This document shows positions 26,060 through 34,963 of a stretch of 64,000 bases of DNA, in pieces (positions within the stretch are counted from its first letter, which is position 1; the number at the start of each line of letters is the position of its first letter). Where the stretch lies: contig NZ_AOID01000029.1 in assembly GCF_000337195.1 (NCBI RefSeq), forward strand, positions 1 to 64,000. The letters are read 5' to 3'. This DNA comes from Natrinema versiforme JCM 10478 (GTDB lineage: Archaea > Halobacteriota > Halobacteria > Halobacteriales > Natrialbaceae). The position numbers and the translations under genes were made by a program. Below the pieces are notes generated by a model. It ran no database searches. It had not been told where the DNA came from and saw nothing but the letters and a program-made list of their open reading frames with translations.

Positions 26060-27349
26060 TTACCACGTCAGCCCCTCGTAGACCTCGAGGGCGTCTTCGT
26101 CGACCTCGATCCGCCGACCGTCGACCACGACCGATCGGGCCATGCCCTCGAACGAAAGGTCGTCGAACTCGGGCCAGTCGGTCGCGACGACGGCACCGTC
26201 GGCCCCCTCGAGTGCGCCCTCCGCCGAGTCGGCGTACTCGATCTCGGGATACTCGGGTCGGACGTTCTCGATCGCGACCGGATCGTACGCGACGATGTCC
26301 GCGCCGCGGTCCGCGAGGTACTCGATCACGTCTAACGCGCGAGACTTCCGAATGTCGTCGGTGCCGGGTTTGAACGACAGTCCAAGGACCGCGATCCGGG
26401 CCCCCTCGAGGTCGACGTGGTCCGCGAGCAGGCCGACGAGCCGCCGCGGCTGCTCGTCGTTGACCGCGACCGCGGCGTCGAGCAGGTCGGGGTCGTACCC
26501 CTGCTCGCGAGCGCCGGCTCGCAGGGCGTTGACATCTTTGGGGAAACAGGAACCACCCCAGCCGAGCCCCGAGCGCATGAACCGTTCCGAGATCCGATCG
26601 TCGAGCCCGACCGCCTCGAGCACCTCGTAGGCGTCCGCGTCGTACTCCCTGGCGATGTTGCCCAGTTCGTTGACCAGCGAGACTTTCGACGCGAGGAAGG
26701 CGTTGTTCGCGTACTTGATGAGTTCGGCCTCGCGGATGTCCGTCTCCACGAGGTCAGTCTCCTCGCGCTCTATGATCGGCGCGTACAATTCGCGCAGCGT
26801 CGCGTCGGCCCCGTCGCTCGCCGTTCCGAAGACCACCTTGTCCGGCTCGAGGAAGTCACCGACCGCGGTCCCCATCCGAAGGAACTCGGGGTTCATCGCG
26901 ATCTCGAGGCCGTCGCCGAGCTGGGTTCCCGATTCGGACTCGAGGATCGGGCCGACGACGTCTTCGGTGGTGCCCGGCAGGACTGTGCTCTTGACGACCA
27001 CGAGGTGGTCGTCGTCCTTGTCCGCGAGCGCGCGGCCGAGCGACTCCGCGCCGGCCCGCATGATCGCGAGGTCGAGGCTCCCGTCCTCGGATTGGGGCGT
27101 GGGCAGACAGAGGAAGGTCACGTCCGTGTCGCGGGCGTCGCCGTACTCGGTCGTCGCGCGGAGGCTCGTGCCGGCGTGTTCGGCGATTCGCTCGGCGAGG
27201 CCCGACTCGTGGATCGGGGCCTCGCCGGCGTTTATCGCCTCGACGATGTCCTCGTCGATCTCGATGTTGAGTACGTCGTGGCCGAGGTCGGCGAGGCAGG
27301 CGGCGACGGTGGTGCCGACGTAGCCGCTGCCGACGATGGAGACGTTCAT
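26060..27349 (-). CDS. aglM: AglM-type UDP-glucose 6-dehydrogenase
   Basis: This 429-residue enzyme oxidises UDP-glucose to UDP-glucuronic acid, a donor for the N-linked glycan. The N-terminal Rossmann motif is GSGYVGTTVAACLADLGHDV. The catalytic cysteine lies in GWGGSCFPKD (about Cys268), and LGLSFKPGTDDIRKS is the C-terminal UDP-binding motif. Length is standard. In Haloferax volcanii AglM works with AglF and AglG, both of which are in this window. Confidence 0.93.
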   Translation of the reverse strand: MNVSIVGSGYVGTTVAACLADLGHDVLNIEIDEDIVEAINAGEAPIHESGLAERIAEHAGTSLRATTEYGDARDTDVTFLCLPTPQSEDGSLDLAIMRAGAESLGRALADKDDDHLVVVKSTVLPGTTEDVVGPILESESGTQLGDGLEIAMNPEFLRMGTAVGDFLEPDKVVFGTASDGADATLRELYAPIIEREETDLVETDIREAELIKYANNAFLASKVSLVNELGNIAREYDADAYEVLEAVGLDDRISERFMRSGLGWGGSCFPKDVNALRAGAREQGYDPDLLDAAVAVNDEQPRRLVGLLADHVDLEGARIAVLGLSFKPGTDDIRKSRALDVIEYLADRGADIVAYDPVAIENVRPEYPEIEYADSAEGALEGADGAVVATDWPEFDDLSFEGMARSVVVDGRRIEVDEDALEVYEGLTW

Positions 27350-27354
27350 AGGGG

Positions 27355-27374
27355 ACGAGACGTACCCGTCTCGT
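27355..27374. promoter_or_regulatory. perfect palindrome upstream of aglM
   Basis: ACGAGACG and CGTCTCGT are exact inverted copies around a 4-nt centre, located 6-25 nt upstream of the aglM ATG. In a leaderless promoter this would lie at or just upstream of the transcription start, a typical operator position. It could also be chance. Confidence 0.4.
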
Positions 27375-27535
27375 TAGTTCCTTTTGGGTTCGCCGTCGGC
27401 TCGCGGGCCCGTGCTCTTCGACCGACCGCACCGGAAGGAGGCTCCGACCCGCTCTCGAGCGGGCGGCTTGGCCGCGAGCGGGACCCGTCGCGAACACGAA
27501 AGCTATTCTTGCCGTTCGGACGCCTCTAGAGAGGC

Positions 27536-28099
27536 ATGCAGGAACCCTTCGGCCGACGCGGTCGCCTCGTCGCGGGGGTCGCCCTCCTCGCCGTGCTGGC
27601 CGGACTCGTATGCTGGGCCGGCACGATTCCCGGCGACCTCACTGACAGCGACCATCCGACCGAGGTCGACGTAACCCAGAACCGGGAGGCCTACGTCGGC
27701 GAGCGCGTCGCCCTCGGCGGACGGGTCGTCGAGACGGATCCCGTCGTTATCGCCACCCGCGCCAGCGGCTCCGGCAGGTTCACCCTCGTGAACGAGAACG
27801 ACACGCTCCAGAACGGGGACGAGCTGCTCGAGCGGGGCGACAGCGTGACTGCCTTCGGCACGCTCGAGGACGAGTCGACCCTCGCCGTCGAGCGCACGAC
27901 GGTCGGCGATACGGCCGGGACGGCGTACATGCTTCTCATCTCCTTCGTTGCCGGCCTCTGGGTCGCCGGGCGATTCGCCCGCGACTGGCGGTTCGACCGC
28001 GATCGGCTCGCGTTCGTCCGGCGGGACGACCCGCTCTCGCTCTGGGACGTAATTGCGCGCCCTCGCGGGATCGGAAGCGGCGGTGATCGCGGTGCCTGA
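27536..28099 (+). CDS. membrane-anchored protein with an OB-fold-like extracytosolic domain
   Basis: This 187-residue protein has an N-terminal transmembrane helix (residues about 10-30), a soluble domain of about 100 residues with NREAYVGERVALGGRVVETDPVVI and FTLVNENDTLQNGDELLERGDSV that looks like a nucleic-acid-binding-type OB fold (as in CcmE-like or tRNA_anti-like domains), and a second transmembrane helix near residue 130. It ends in a cytoplasmic basic/acidic tail. Function unknown. It overlaps the next gene by 8 nt and is probably co-transcribed with it. Confidence 0.7.
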   Translation: MQEPFGRRGRLVAGVALLAVLAGLVCWAGTIPGDLTDSDHPTEVDVTQNREAYVGERVALGGRVVETDPVVIATRASGSGRFTLVNENDTLQNGDELLERGDSVTAFGTLEDESTLAVERTTVGDTAGTAYMLLISFVAGLWVAGRFARDWRFDRDRLAFVRRDDPLSLWDVIARPRGIGSGGDRGA

Positions 28100-28610
28100 C
28101 GTCTTCACGCACGTGCTCGTGGGCTACGTCATCGGAACGGTCCTGTCGATTCGCTACCGCCGGCTGCGGCGAGGGCACGTTACGCTCGCGATGGTCGGCG
28201 CGCTCTCGCCCGACTTCGTGAAGATCGACCTCGCGATGCCCGACGAGTTCGTCAGCTACCAGCTTGGCGTTCCGTTCGCGTGGGGGCCGTTGCACACCCT
28301 CGGCGGAACGATCGTCGTCGCTCTCCTCGGATCACTCCTGTTCGCCCCCGAGTACCGCCGCGACGCGGTCCTCTTAGTCGCGATCGGTGCGGCGTCACAC
28401 CACCTCCTCGATCTGGGACTCATGACCCCGACGGGCTACTCCTACGCCGCATTCTGGCCGCTGACCGAGTACCGGCCACCCGCGGGCGGACTCTACATGA
28501 GCACCGACTACTGGCCGGCGCTCGTCGCCGGACTCTGTGCGGTTCTCGTCTGGGGATTCAAGCGACGGCTCGATGCGCGACCGGAGGGGAGTTCGGCGTC
28601 CCTCGAGTGA
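28092..28610 (+). CDS. YdjM/DUF457-like membrane-bound metal-dependent hydrolase family protein
   Basis: This 172-residue membrane protein starts MPDVFTHVLVGYVIGT and has about four to five hydrophobic helices with histidines in THVLVGY, GPLHTLGG and SHHLLDLG and acids in LSPDFVKID. The pattern H...D...H...HHxxD is that of the LexA-binding/inner membrane hydrolase family (YdjM). The GTG at 28092 was chosen because it gives the family-typical MPDxxTH; a GTG three codons upstream and a TTG at 28053 are alternatives. Its biological role is unknown. Confidence 0.78.
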   Translation: MPDVFTHVLVGYVIGTVLSIRYRRLRRGHVTLAMVGALSPDFVKIDLAMPDEFVSYQLGVPFAWGPLHTLGGTIVVALLGSLLFAPEYRRDAVLLVAIGAASHHLLDLGLMTPTGYSYAAFWPLTEYRPPAGGLYMSTDYWPALVAGLCAVLVWGFKRRLDARPEGSSASLE

Positions 28611-28678
28611 GGTTATGCGGTCCCCAAAGAAGAGTGCGGAACGCGCTCGAGCGCCGGTTCAGCAGCGAAAGACTGGCG

Positions 28679-29413
28679 TCACTCGGTCGGCATCGCGGCT
28701 TCGGCGTCCGTCAGCCGCTCCTCGGCGCGATCCTTATCGTCCGGGTAGCCGACATCAATGCGCCACCCGTCCATCCGGATCGCGTCGATAGTCCGCCCGG
28801 ACTGGATGAGGAGATCGATCGCGTCCGGCAGTTCGTACTCGCCTCGAGCCGACGGCTGGACGAGGTGGCACGCGTGGAAGATCTCCGGCGTGAACGTGTA
28901 AAAGCCGGTCATGACGAGATTTGACGGCGGATCGTCGGGTTTCTCCGTCACTTCGACGATCTCCCCGTACTCGTTGGTGTCGAGGACGCCGTACCTCGAG
29001 GCCTCCTCGTGGGGGACCTCCTCGACGAGGAACGCGGCGTCGGCCCGTTCCTCCTGCTGGCGGTTGATCACGTCGCCGAGGTTCGCCCGGAAGACGTTGT
29101 CCCCGAGCATGAGCATGAAGTCGTCGTCGATGTGCGGTTCCGCCTGCAAAATCGCGTGGGCGAGTCCGAGCTGCTCGCGCTGGTGGGCGTAGGTGATCGG
29201 GACGCCCTCGTACTCGTCGCCGTAGCGCTCGATAATCTTCTCTTTCATGTAGCCGACGACGAGGACGAACTCGGTCGCACCGACCTCGATGAGGTTGTCC
29301 ATAACGTCCTCGATGAGGGGTTGTCCGTCGACCTCGACGAGGACCTTCGGCTTGTCTTCGGTGAGCGGCCGGAGGCGAGTTCCCTTTCCCGCGGCCAGTA
29401 CGACTGCTTGCAT
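28679..29413 (-). CDS. aglF: AglF, glucose-1-phosphate uridylyltransferase
   Basis: This 244-residue nucleotidyltransferase makes UDP-glucose from UTP and glucose-1-phosphate, feeding AglM. The nucleotide-binding signature LAAGKGTRLRPLTEDKPK is at residues 7-24. GDNVFRANL and VTEKPDDPPSN are the metal-binding and sugar-binding loops of the GlmU/RmlA-type pyrophosphorylase fold. It lacks the C-terminal acetyltransferase repeat of GlmU. A TATA box is placed for a leaderless transcript. A glucose-1-phosphate thymidylyltransferase is the main alternative. Confidence 0.88.
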   Translation of the reverse strand: MQAVVLAAGKGTRLRPLTEDKPKVLVEVDGQPLIEDVMDNLIEVGATEFVLVVGYMKEKIIERYGDEYEGVPITYAHQREQLGLAHAILQAEPHIDDDFMLMLGDNVFRANLGDVINRQQEERADAAFLVEEVPHEEASRYGVLDTNEYGEIVEVTEKPDDPPSNLVMTGFYTFTPEIFHACHLVQPSARGEYELPDAIDLLIQSGRTIDAIRMDGWRIDVGYPDDKDRAEERLTDAEAAMPTE

Positions 29414-29433
29414 ATGCTCACCGATTATACTTG

Positions 29434-29448
29434 AGTGTTATATGTCTT
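29434..29448 (-). promoter_or_regulatory. TATA box of aglF
   Basis: On the minus strand ACATATAACACTCAA is centred about 28 nt before the aglF ATG, as expected for a leaderless haloarchaeal promoter. Confidence 0.55.
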
Positions 29449-29499
29449 CGGGACGATTCGTCTGTCCTCAACGGTGACTTATCGTCGGTATCGAACGTA

Positions 29500-30948
29500 T
29501 TAGCTTCGAACTAGTGGGAGATCAACGGGGAGATTCTGATCGACCGTCGTCCGGAAACGTGCGGAGATGGCGACGAGGGTGATGAAGTATACCGCCGCGC
29601 CGAGGCCAACGAGTATCAACACAACGGCAATGTTACTGGCGATAGCGGATACCGTTTCGAACTGGAGACAAATGTAAATGACCGTGCCCATGATACCCGC
29701 AGCGGCCCATTGTCGTCCGATCTCTCCAACGGGAACGGAGAATTCGACCAGCGACGAGAGCGCGATGTAGGCGACCACGAGACTGATGCCGACTGACGAA
29801 GCAGTCGCCGCTGCCGCACCTACGACGCCGAAAATCGGGATCAGACTGACGTTTAGAAGGACGTTCGCGCCGATGAACACGGCGTTGACTTTGAAGGAGA
29901 CGTCAGGTCTGTCGATCGCGTCGAGTGTCATCGTGAACTGTCGCTGGTATCCCTGAATTAACGTTGCGACGATGAGAACTGAGAGGACAGTCGCTCCTCG
30001 GGTGAATTCTTCGCCGTATATTCGGAGTAAGCGCTCGCCGAGCAGCGTTCCACCGACGAGACCCGGAATGAGGATCAATCCGCCGTACGTAAGCGCAGCC
30101 TCGAATAGTTCCGCGACCGATTCTGAGTCATCGTCTGCCGAGAGCGAACTCATCTCGGGGAACAGTGTTTCACTCAGTGAGCCGCCGAACAGTATCAGAA
30201 ACACCGCGATATTCCAGGCCGCCGTGTAGATCCCGACGAGCGACGACGACACGAAGAACCCGAGGACAGCGACATCGACCCAGTTGAACGCTCGAGAACG
30301 GATTTCGCCGAGCCACGAGTACTCTGCGTAGGAGACGATCCGACGGTAGTGCTCTTCAGTCGGGAGTGAGATCGTGTCAAAATGACGGATCGCTATCCAA
30401 AGCCCGAGTACGGAGACGAGTCCATACCCAGCGGTATATCCAATAAAGAGACCAGTGATCTGGAAACCAGCGAGAATAGCTCCGATTTGCACGATGCTTC
30501 GCGTTCCGGTCCGAATCGGGTTGAAGATACCGGAGATATGGACGAGATGTTGTCCGGTCAGTATCGAGTTCACAGTCGACTGGACGGCAGTAACGAATAG
30601 GAATAGTACCACGATTGCCGCAGCAGGATAGCCGATGTAGTCATTTATCTGTTGGTGGAAGAGCAGGGAGAGAACGGCGACGATCAGGAAGAGGCCGAGG
30701 ACGATGGTCCCGCCAGCGATCGTGTAAGCTGCCCCGTCGTCACCCTCGCTGACGCGTTTATTGATCGCACTCGGAACACCCATCTTCACTGCGATCCCGA
30801 GCCAGGCGACTGTCGAGAGAACGAGATAGTAGATGCCGAGCGTCTCGGAACCGAGAAACCGAGCGATAAATATCGTCGCGACGAACCCTAGCATAGACGC
30901 CAAGAATCGGGAAGTAAAGTGAACGATCGATGTCTGGCCCAGTCGCAT
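29500..30948 (-). CDS. flippase of the MATE/MOP (Wzx) superfamily, N-glycan lipid-carrier exporter
   Basis: This 482-residue protein has about 12-14 hydrophobic helices. It starts SIVHFTSRFLASMLGFVATIFIARFLGSETLGIYYLV, which is the polysaccharide-biosynthesis flippase pattern (given here in part). YAEYSWLGEIRSRAFNWVD and YQRQFTMTLDAIDRPDVSFKVNAVF are further Wzx-like segments. In the agl locus it would move the dolichol-linked glycan across the membrane, the role proposed for AglR in Haloferax. It is clearly AT-richer than the flanking genes, suggesting recent replacement within this variable glycan locus. Confidence 0.87.
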   Translation of the reverse strand: MRLGQTSIVHFTSRFLASMLGFVATIFIARFLGSETLGIYYLVLSTVAWLGIAVKMGVPSAINKRVSEGDDGAAYTIAGGTIVLGLFLIVAVLSLLFHQQINDYIGYPAAAIVVLFLFVTAVQSTVNSILTGQHLVHISGIFNPIRTGTRSIVQIGAILAGFQITGLFIGYTAGYGLVSVLGLWIAIRHFDTISLPTEEHYRRIVSYAEYSWLGEIRSRAFNWVDVAVLGFFVSSSLVGIYTAAWNIAVFLILFGGSLSETLFPEMSSLSADDDSESVAELFEAALTYGGLILIPGLVGGTLLGERLLRIYGEEFTRGATVLSVLIVATLIQGYQRQFTMTLDAIDRPDVSFKVNAVFIGANVLLNVSLIPIFGVVGAAAATASSVGISLVVAYIALSSLVEFSVPVGEIGRQWAAAGIMGTVIYICLQFETVSAIASNIAVVLILVGLGAAVYFITLVAISARFRTTVDQNLPVDLPLVRS

Positions 30949-31476
30949 ACGCCTACCGGTGAGCGGGAAGGCAATAAGGGCTTTTTTTCGATACTAACAG
31001 CGAAGAGACTCGAGACACAATTCACGCGTCTCTCTCGGTTTCGATTGTTGCTTACGTTTTGTATCTGAGTTCGTGTAATCGCTGCTCTACCTCGGGATCG
31101 ATATCTCCGTCGGCTTCCGCCACGTTCGACTCGTTCTAAGGTTTCAACAGATGATTCGACGAACTCGCGGTTCGCGGTGCTCTCGCTGCTCGCTGATCGT
31201 GTATTGGCGATTCGAACCGAACCTGATCTTCACGACGAATGGTGTCCACAACTGTTCTACTACCCTGTTTATGACAGACTGCATGCTATGACCCAAAGTA
31301 CGGTTCCCGCTCGCCCTCTGGCAACAGTACTCTGTTGCTGCCTCCTCGAGTCGGTACAAACTCGTAATGGTATGGTCTTCGTCCGGAACGAAGCAACGCC
31401 GATATCCGTATTATCGTGGAAATCACAGTCAAACCCAAGGAAACAATATGCAGTCACTCAAACTGACTCTCGGATA
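30949..31476. other. 528-bp AT-rich gap with decayed coding fragments
   Basis: No intact gene is visible. On the minus strand at about 31063-31140, the translation VAEADGDIDPEVEQRLHELR ends in a stop and resembles the C-terminal tails of haloarchaeal sulfatase-like proteins, but a stop codon cuts it off upstream. This suggests a degraded gene. The plus-strand frame that runs into the GT61 gene from 31177 has poor coding character. Confidence 0.4.
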
Positions 31477-32685
31477 ATGGATTACACCAACGTTCCCAGA
31501 AGAGCGGTTCGAAAGTACCAGAAAGACGGTACTCGAGCACTCTTGAGTGAGGGAACTGCGCTCTTCCTCGAAGATTTATTGTTCAACCAGATTGTTTACA
31601 AACGGTATCTCCGACCACGAACGAGAGTTATTGGCCGCGAAGCGTTGTTTGATTGTGATCAGCTCTATACCTTCGAAACGTTCGATGGCAAGATACCGAT
31701 TAAAGAAGTCTCGCCGGCAGCTCCGAATTCGATGAAGATGGTCGCTCCTGGAGACCGATTCGTCTGTGAAGTACCCGACGTGACTCTTCTCGGTCCGGTC
31801 GGACTGGGTGTCACAAATGAAAATAAAATCTTAGCTGAGACTGTCGCATCACCGGCATTTGACACTCGTCAGTCGCAGCCAAGACGAGTGGGTGACGCAC
31901 TTGCAAAGTCAATGGCAACTAATGGTGTTCGAAGTACAATAGCTGCCGTTCGACCCAAGAACAATGTCACTCCACAGAAGATCATCGAACGTGGTGCTGT
32001 CATCGCATCCCCCTGGAACAATTATTATCACTGGACTGTTGAATGTCTGATTAGAATCCGGTTACTTGAAAGATACGCAGCTGCCACTGGCGAGGCGCCA
32101 CCGATTTTAGTTCCAGAGACGATGACGCCTTGGATGGTTGAATCGCTGGAATTGATGGACTATGCGGGACCAGTCATTAAATGGGATGGTTCAATTATTG
32201 GAGTCGAGACATTGATCATGCCGACGTATCCGGATCCCATCCCGTCGGAATGTTTTTGGCTCCGTGATCGAATGCGATCGAACATCGGGAGTCCAGATAT
32301 CGCAAACGGCAGTGACCGAATTTATATCTCCCGTGAAGACGCCACAGTTCGGGACGTAAGGAATAAAGATCGATTACAGATGACGCTGGATCGATACGGG
32401 TTTGACACCTATATTCTGTCCGAATTATCAGTGGAAGAACAAGTAGGACTTTTCGCTACTGCAGACGTTATCGTTGGTCCACATGGCGCTGGGTTGACTA
32501 ACTGTATTTACGCTGAAGACGTAACAATCGTCGAACTACTCGGTGAACAGAAACGCGGAGCATTTTTCAGACTTTCACAAATTCTAGAACACGAATATAT
32601 CTCGGTAAACTGCGACCAGGTAGGACTCGATCTCCGCGTAAATTGTAAACAACTTAATGAGGTCCTTGATCAGGTCGTTTCATAG
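31477..32685 (+). CDS. GT61 (DUF563) family glycosyltransferase
   Basis: This 402-residue protein has the GT61 features NYYHWTVECLIRIRLLERY (residues about 182-200), the Arg-rich RIYISREDA, and VGPHGAGLTNCIY near 334-344. The GPHGAGL loop is the nucleotide-sugar-binding hallmark of the family, which includes xylosyl- and N-acetylglucosaminyl-transferases. It lies in the glycan locus, so a role in surface-glycan extension is likely; the sugar is unknown. The ATG at 31477 gives MDYTNVPRRAVRKYQKDG, and I see no good promoter. Base composition is far more AT-rich than the rest of the window, a sign of transfer. The stop codon abuts an IS6 remnant, so the C-terminus may be altered. Confidence 0.82.
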   Translation: MDYTNVPRRAVRKYQKDGTRALLSEGTALFLEDLLFNQIVYKRYLRPRTRVIGREALFDCDQLYTFETFDGKIPIKEVSPAAPNSMKMVAPGDRFVCEVPDVTLLGPVGLGVTNENKILAETVASPAFDTRQSQPRRVGDALAKSMATNGVRSTIAAVRPKNNVTPQKIIERGAVIASPWNNYYHWTVECLIRIRLLERYAAATGEAPPILVPETMTPWMVESLELMDYAGPVIKWDGSIIGVETLIMPTYPDPIPSECFWLRDRMRSNIGSPDIANGSDRIYISREDATVRDVRNKDRLQMTLDRYGFDTYILSELSVEEQVGLFATADVIVGPHGAGLTNCIYAEDVTIVELLGEQKRGAFFRLSQILEHEYISVNCDQVGLDLRVNCKQLNEVLDQVVS

Positions 32686-33306
32686 GGTAGTGTTTAGTTT
32701 GTAGCCCTGTACTAGATCGGAAGGCTTGGAGCTAGAATTCTGCTGTTGGCGATTTTGCATGATTGGAACAATTTGAGAACGAAGGAGCACGATGTTTTGT
32801 CTCACTGAGGACACGTTGAGAAATATTCTGATTTCCACATTTTCCGTAGTGAAATTGGAGTCTTGACCGACGGAGGGTAATCCGGAGACGTTTCTCTCCA
32901 TTGACGAGAAACACAGTATTGTCATGCTCATGTTTTAGTGAGTTCGTACAGAAGTGATTATAAGATATTTAAATTGGATAATAAATGTATAGGGAACTTT
33001 TCTTGTTTCTGGATCAACTACACTGTACAGCCAATAGCGGTGTTCATCGAGTTGCAAGACTGTCTCGTCAAGCGTAACGTAATTCGACTTCTCGTATCTT
33101 CTGACTGTAGATCACACTTGTAAACTCTATTGCGGACTGCCTTGTGACTGCATCCGACACCAAACTTCTCGAGTCCTCAAACAATATTTGAAAGTGAGAG
33201 GCCAGCAAGATAGAATCGGATACCGAGTTCCATCAGCTGATGTGGTGTTCGCTCTCTCACCACAAAATCGTGCCGCCTCATATTTCACGCTTAACGAAAC
33301 AGCATC
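32686..33306 (-). mobile_element. degraded IS6-family insertion sequence
   Basis: The segment carries a broken transposase on the minus strand. Its outer edges show weak inverted similarity, GGTAGTGTTTAGTTTG (from 32686) against GATGCTGTTTCGTTAAG (reverse complement of 33290-33306), like worn terminal repeats. I could not find a clean target duplication. The element seems to have lost internal sequence and is too damaged to move by itself. Confidence 0.65.
32733..33281 (-). pseudogene. IS6-family transposase pseudogene
   Basis: Conceptual translation across frameshifts recovers the order of a haloarchaeal IS6 (ISH-type) transposase: HDFVVRERTPHQLMELGIRF, LAGLSLSNIV, then a stop, LEKFGVGCSHKAVRNRVYK, a frameshift, NYVTLDETVLQLDEHRYWLY with SVVDPETRK (first catalytic Asp in LDETV), then after a damaged stretch CVFLVNGEKRLRITLRR, LQFHYGKCGNQN, and HRAPSFSNCSNHAKSPTAEF (second half of the DDE domain). 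At least one in-frame stop and two or more frameshifts make it non-functional. Confidence 0.8.
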
Positions 33307-33772
33307 GCTGGTATAGTCAAACCATTTTCCTCACTATGTGCTGATGATGGCGAGGTGGTCGGAGAATGAAACACGAGACTCACCAGACCGAAATTCAGGT
33401 ATTCAATCCAGTATTTCAAGAATAGTGAACCATTCGTTGTTCCATGGCTAGAGGTTCACTCTGGCGACCCATGGGAAATCACACTTGAGGATCCAACTGG
33501 GATAAATTGCGGAAGCGATAAAGAGATACAGGAACGCCTTCGTGAATTAGTTATAAATAGGACATAATAGGTCCTGTAGTCGGCGTGTCGATTCGACATT
33601 GAGTATCTTGAGCTTCGGTTCACCGAATTGGAATTAGTTCGGATGCTGGCATCATCGCTGAATTGGGTTGTGTCAATCGGACATAGACGTGGTTCTGGTC
33701 CGTCAGTGTACGCTGAGTGGTGTGAGAACTTTTCAGGAACATCTAAGAACGTCCCGTGAAAGGCCAGACATA
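33307..33772. other. AT-rich gap with a coding-like remnant
   Basis: The plus-strand frame 33370-33567 translates without stops to a sequence including SEPFVVPWLEVHSGDPWEI and GSDKEIQERLRELVINR and ends in TAA TAG, but it has no ATG, GTG or TTG start. It looks like the tail of a lost gene; I cannot name the family. The last 200 bp before the glycosyltransferase show no clear TATA box. Confidence 0.4.
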
Positions 33773-34888
33773 GTGAAGATCAGTATCATCACGCCCCGAT
33801 ATCCGCCGACGAACGCGGGCGGCGGTGAGATCAGCGTCAAGTTACTCGCTGAGCAGTTACACGAATGGGAAGGGGTAGATCAGGTCGATGTGTTCTCGTT
33901 CGACGGTGACCAGACAGAGAGTATCAACGGTGTGCCCGTCAGGCGTCTTAATGATGTTCCCCAGTATCCCTACACCGTTCCGAACGAGATCGCCTATAGG
34001 AAACTCAAGGCAGTGGAACCGGACTGCGATGTGTTTCACGCATACAACATGCACCTACATCCCGCCGTCGGGCGACTCTCTGCGACCCTCGAAATCCCCG
34101 CAGTCGCGACGCTAAACGCGTATCCACTCATCAACTGGGGAGAGGTAAACGTGAACCCCTCGACTAAGCGGCGATTATACGAACGGACCCTGTTACGCCT
34201 CGAACGCCCCCGTCTTCTGAGCCAGATGGCAAATATCGACACCTTCCTGCCGCTCAGCAGTAGCGTCAAGCGCGTCTACCAGAGCCACGGGCTCGAGAGC
34301 GCCGACTACGAGGTAATTCCGAACATGCTTGATCCGTCCTTCGAGACCCCCGACAGTGAGAACGAACGAACGGACGAAGTGGAGTTGCTGTATGTCGGTT
34401 ACCTCCGGGACTCAAAGGGCGTTCGGTATCTGGTCGACGCGATGGAGCACCTCCCGGAACGGTTCGAACTGACGGTCGTCGGTGACGGCCCGAAACGGCC
34501 CGATCTCGCGGATCGCGCCGCGGCCGATAGGATCGACTTCACCGGTTCGGTCCCCTACGAGGAGGTCACCCAAGCATATACGGACGCGGACGTGTTCGTC
34601 CACCCCGGCGTCTGGCCGGAACCGTTCGGTCGGACGATCCTCGAGGCGATGCAGGCCGGACTCCCAGTCGTCGCGACGAATATCGGTGGCCCCGCAGAAA
34701 CCGTCCCGCAGTCGGAATTGCTGGCCACCCCCGGTAATCCGGCGAGCCTGAGCGAGAGTATTGAGTATGCTGCCGCGAATCGCGACCGAATTGGTCGAGA
34801 GAACCAGCAACTCGTCGAAGAGCAGTACCATCCTGATGTCGTTGTGCCGAAATTTCACGAGGCCTACAAAAATGTCCTCGACGACTGA
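33773..34888 (+). CDS. GT4-family glycosyltransferase
   Basis: This 371-residue GT-B enzyme starts at GTG with MKISIITPRYPPTNAGGGE, the glycine-rich loop of the N-terminal Rossmann domain. The C-terminal domain has LLYVGYLRDSKGVRYLVDAM, VVGDGPKRPDL and the EX7E-type signature PEPFGRTILEAMQAGLPVVAT. It transfers a sugar from an activated donor to a growing glycan. The GTG was chosen because the frame upstream lacks family similarity. Its composition is intermediate between the AT-rich centre and the GC-rich flanks. Confidence 0.88.
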   Translation: MKISIITPRYPPTNAGGGEISVKLLAEQLHEWEGVDQVDVFSFDGDQTESINGVPVRRLNDVPQYPYTVPNEIAYRKLKAVEPDCDVFHAYNMHLHPAVGRLSATLEIPAVATLNAYPLINWGEVNVNPSTKRRLYERTLLRLERPRLLSQMANIDTFLPLSSSVKRVYQSHGLESADYEVIPNMLDPSFETPDSENERTDEVELLYVGYLRDSKGVRYLVDAMEHLPERFELTVVGDGPKRPDLADRAAADRIDFTGSVPYEEVTQAYTDADVFVHPGVWPEPFGRTILEAMQAGLPVVATNIGGPAETVPQSELLATPGNPASLSESIEYAAANRDRIGRENQQLVEEQYHPDVVVPKFHEAYKNVLDD

Positions 34889-34963
34889 CCCCAGGCGAAC
34901 GCTCCTCGGCCACCGACGACAGACCCGTGAAGGATATGGTCGCTGATTTATAACGCAGACGTA

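Noticed and set aside
31177-31476. N-terminal extension of the GT61 protein
   Set aside because: No similarity to GT61 enzymes, odd composition, and overlap with decayed minus-strand coding fragments; the ATG at 31477 gives the normal domain length.
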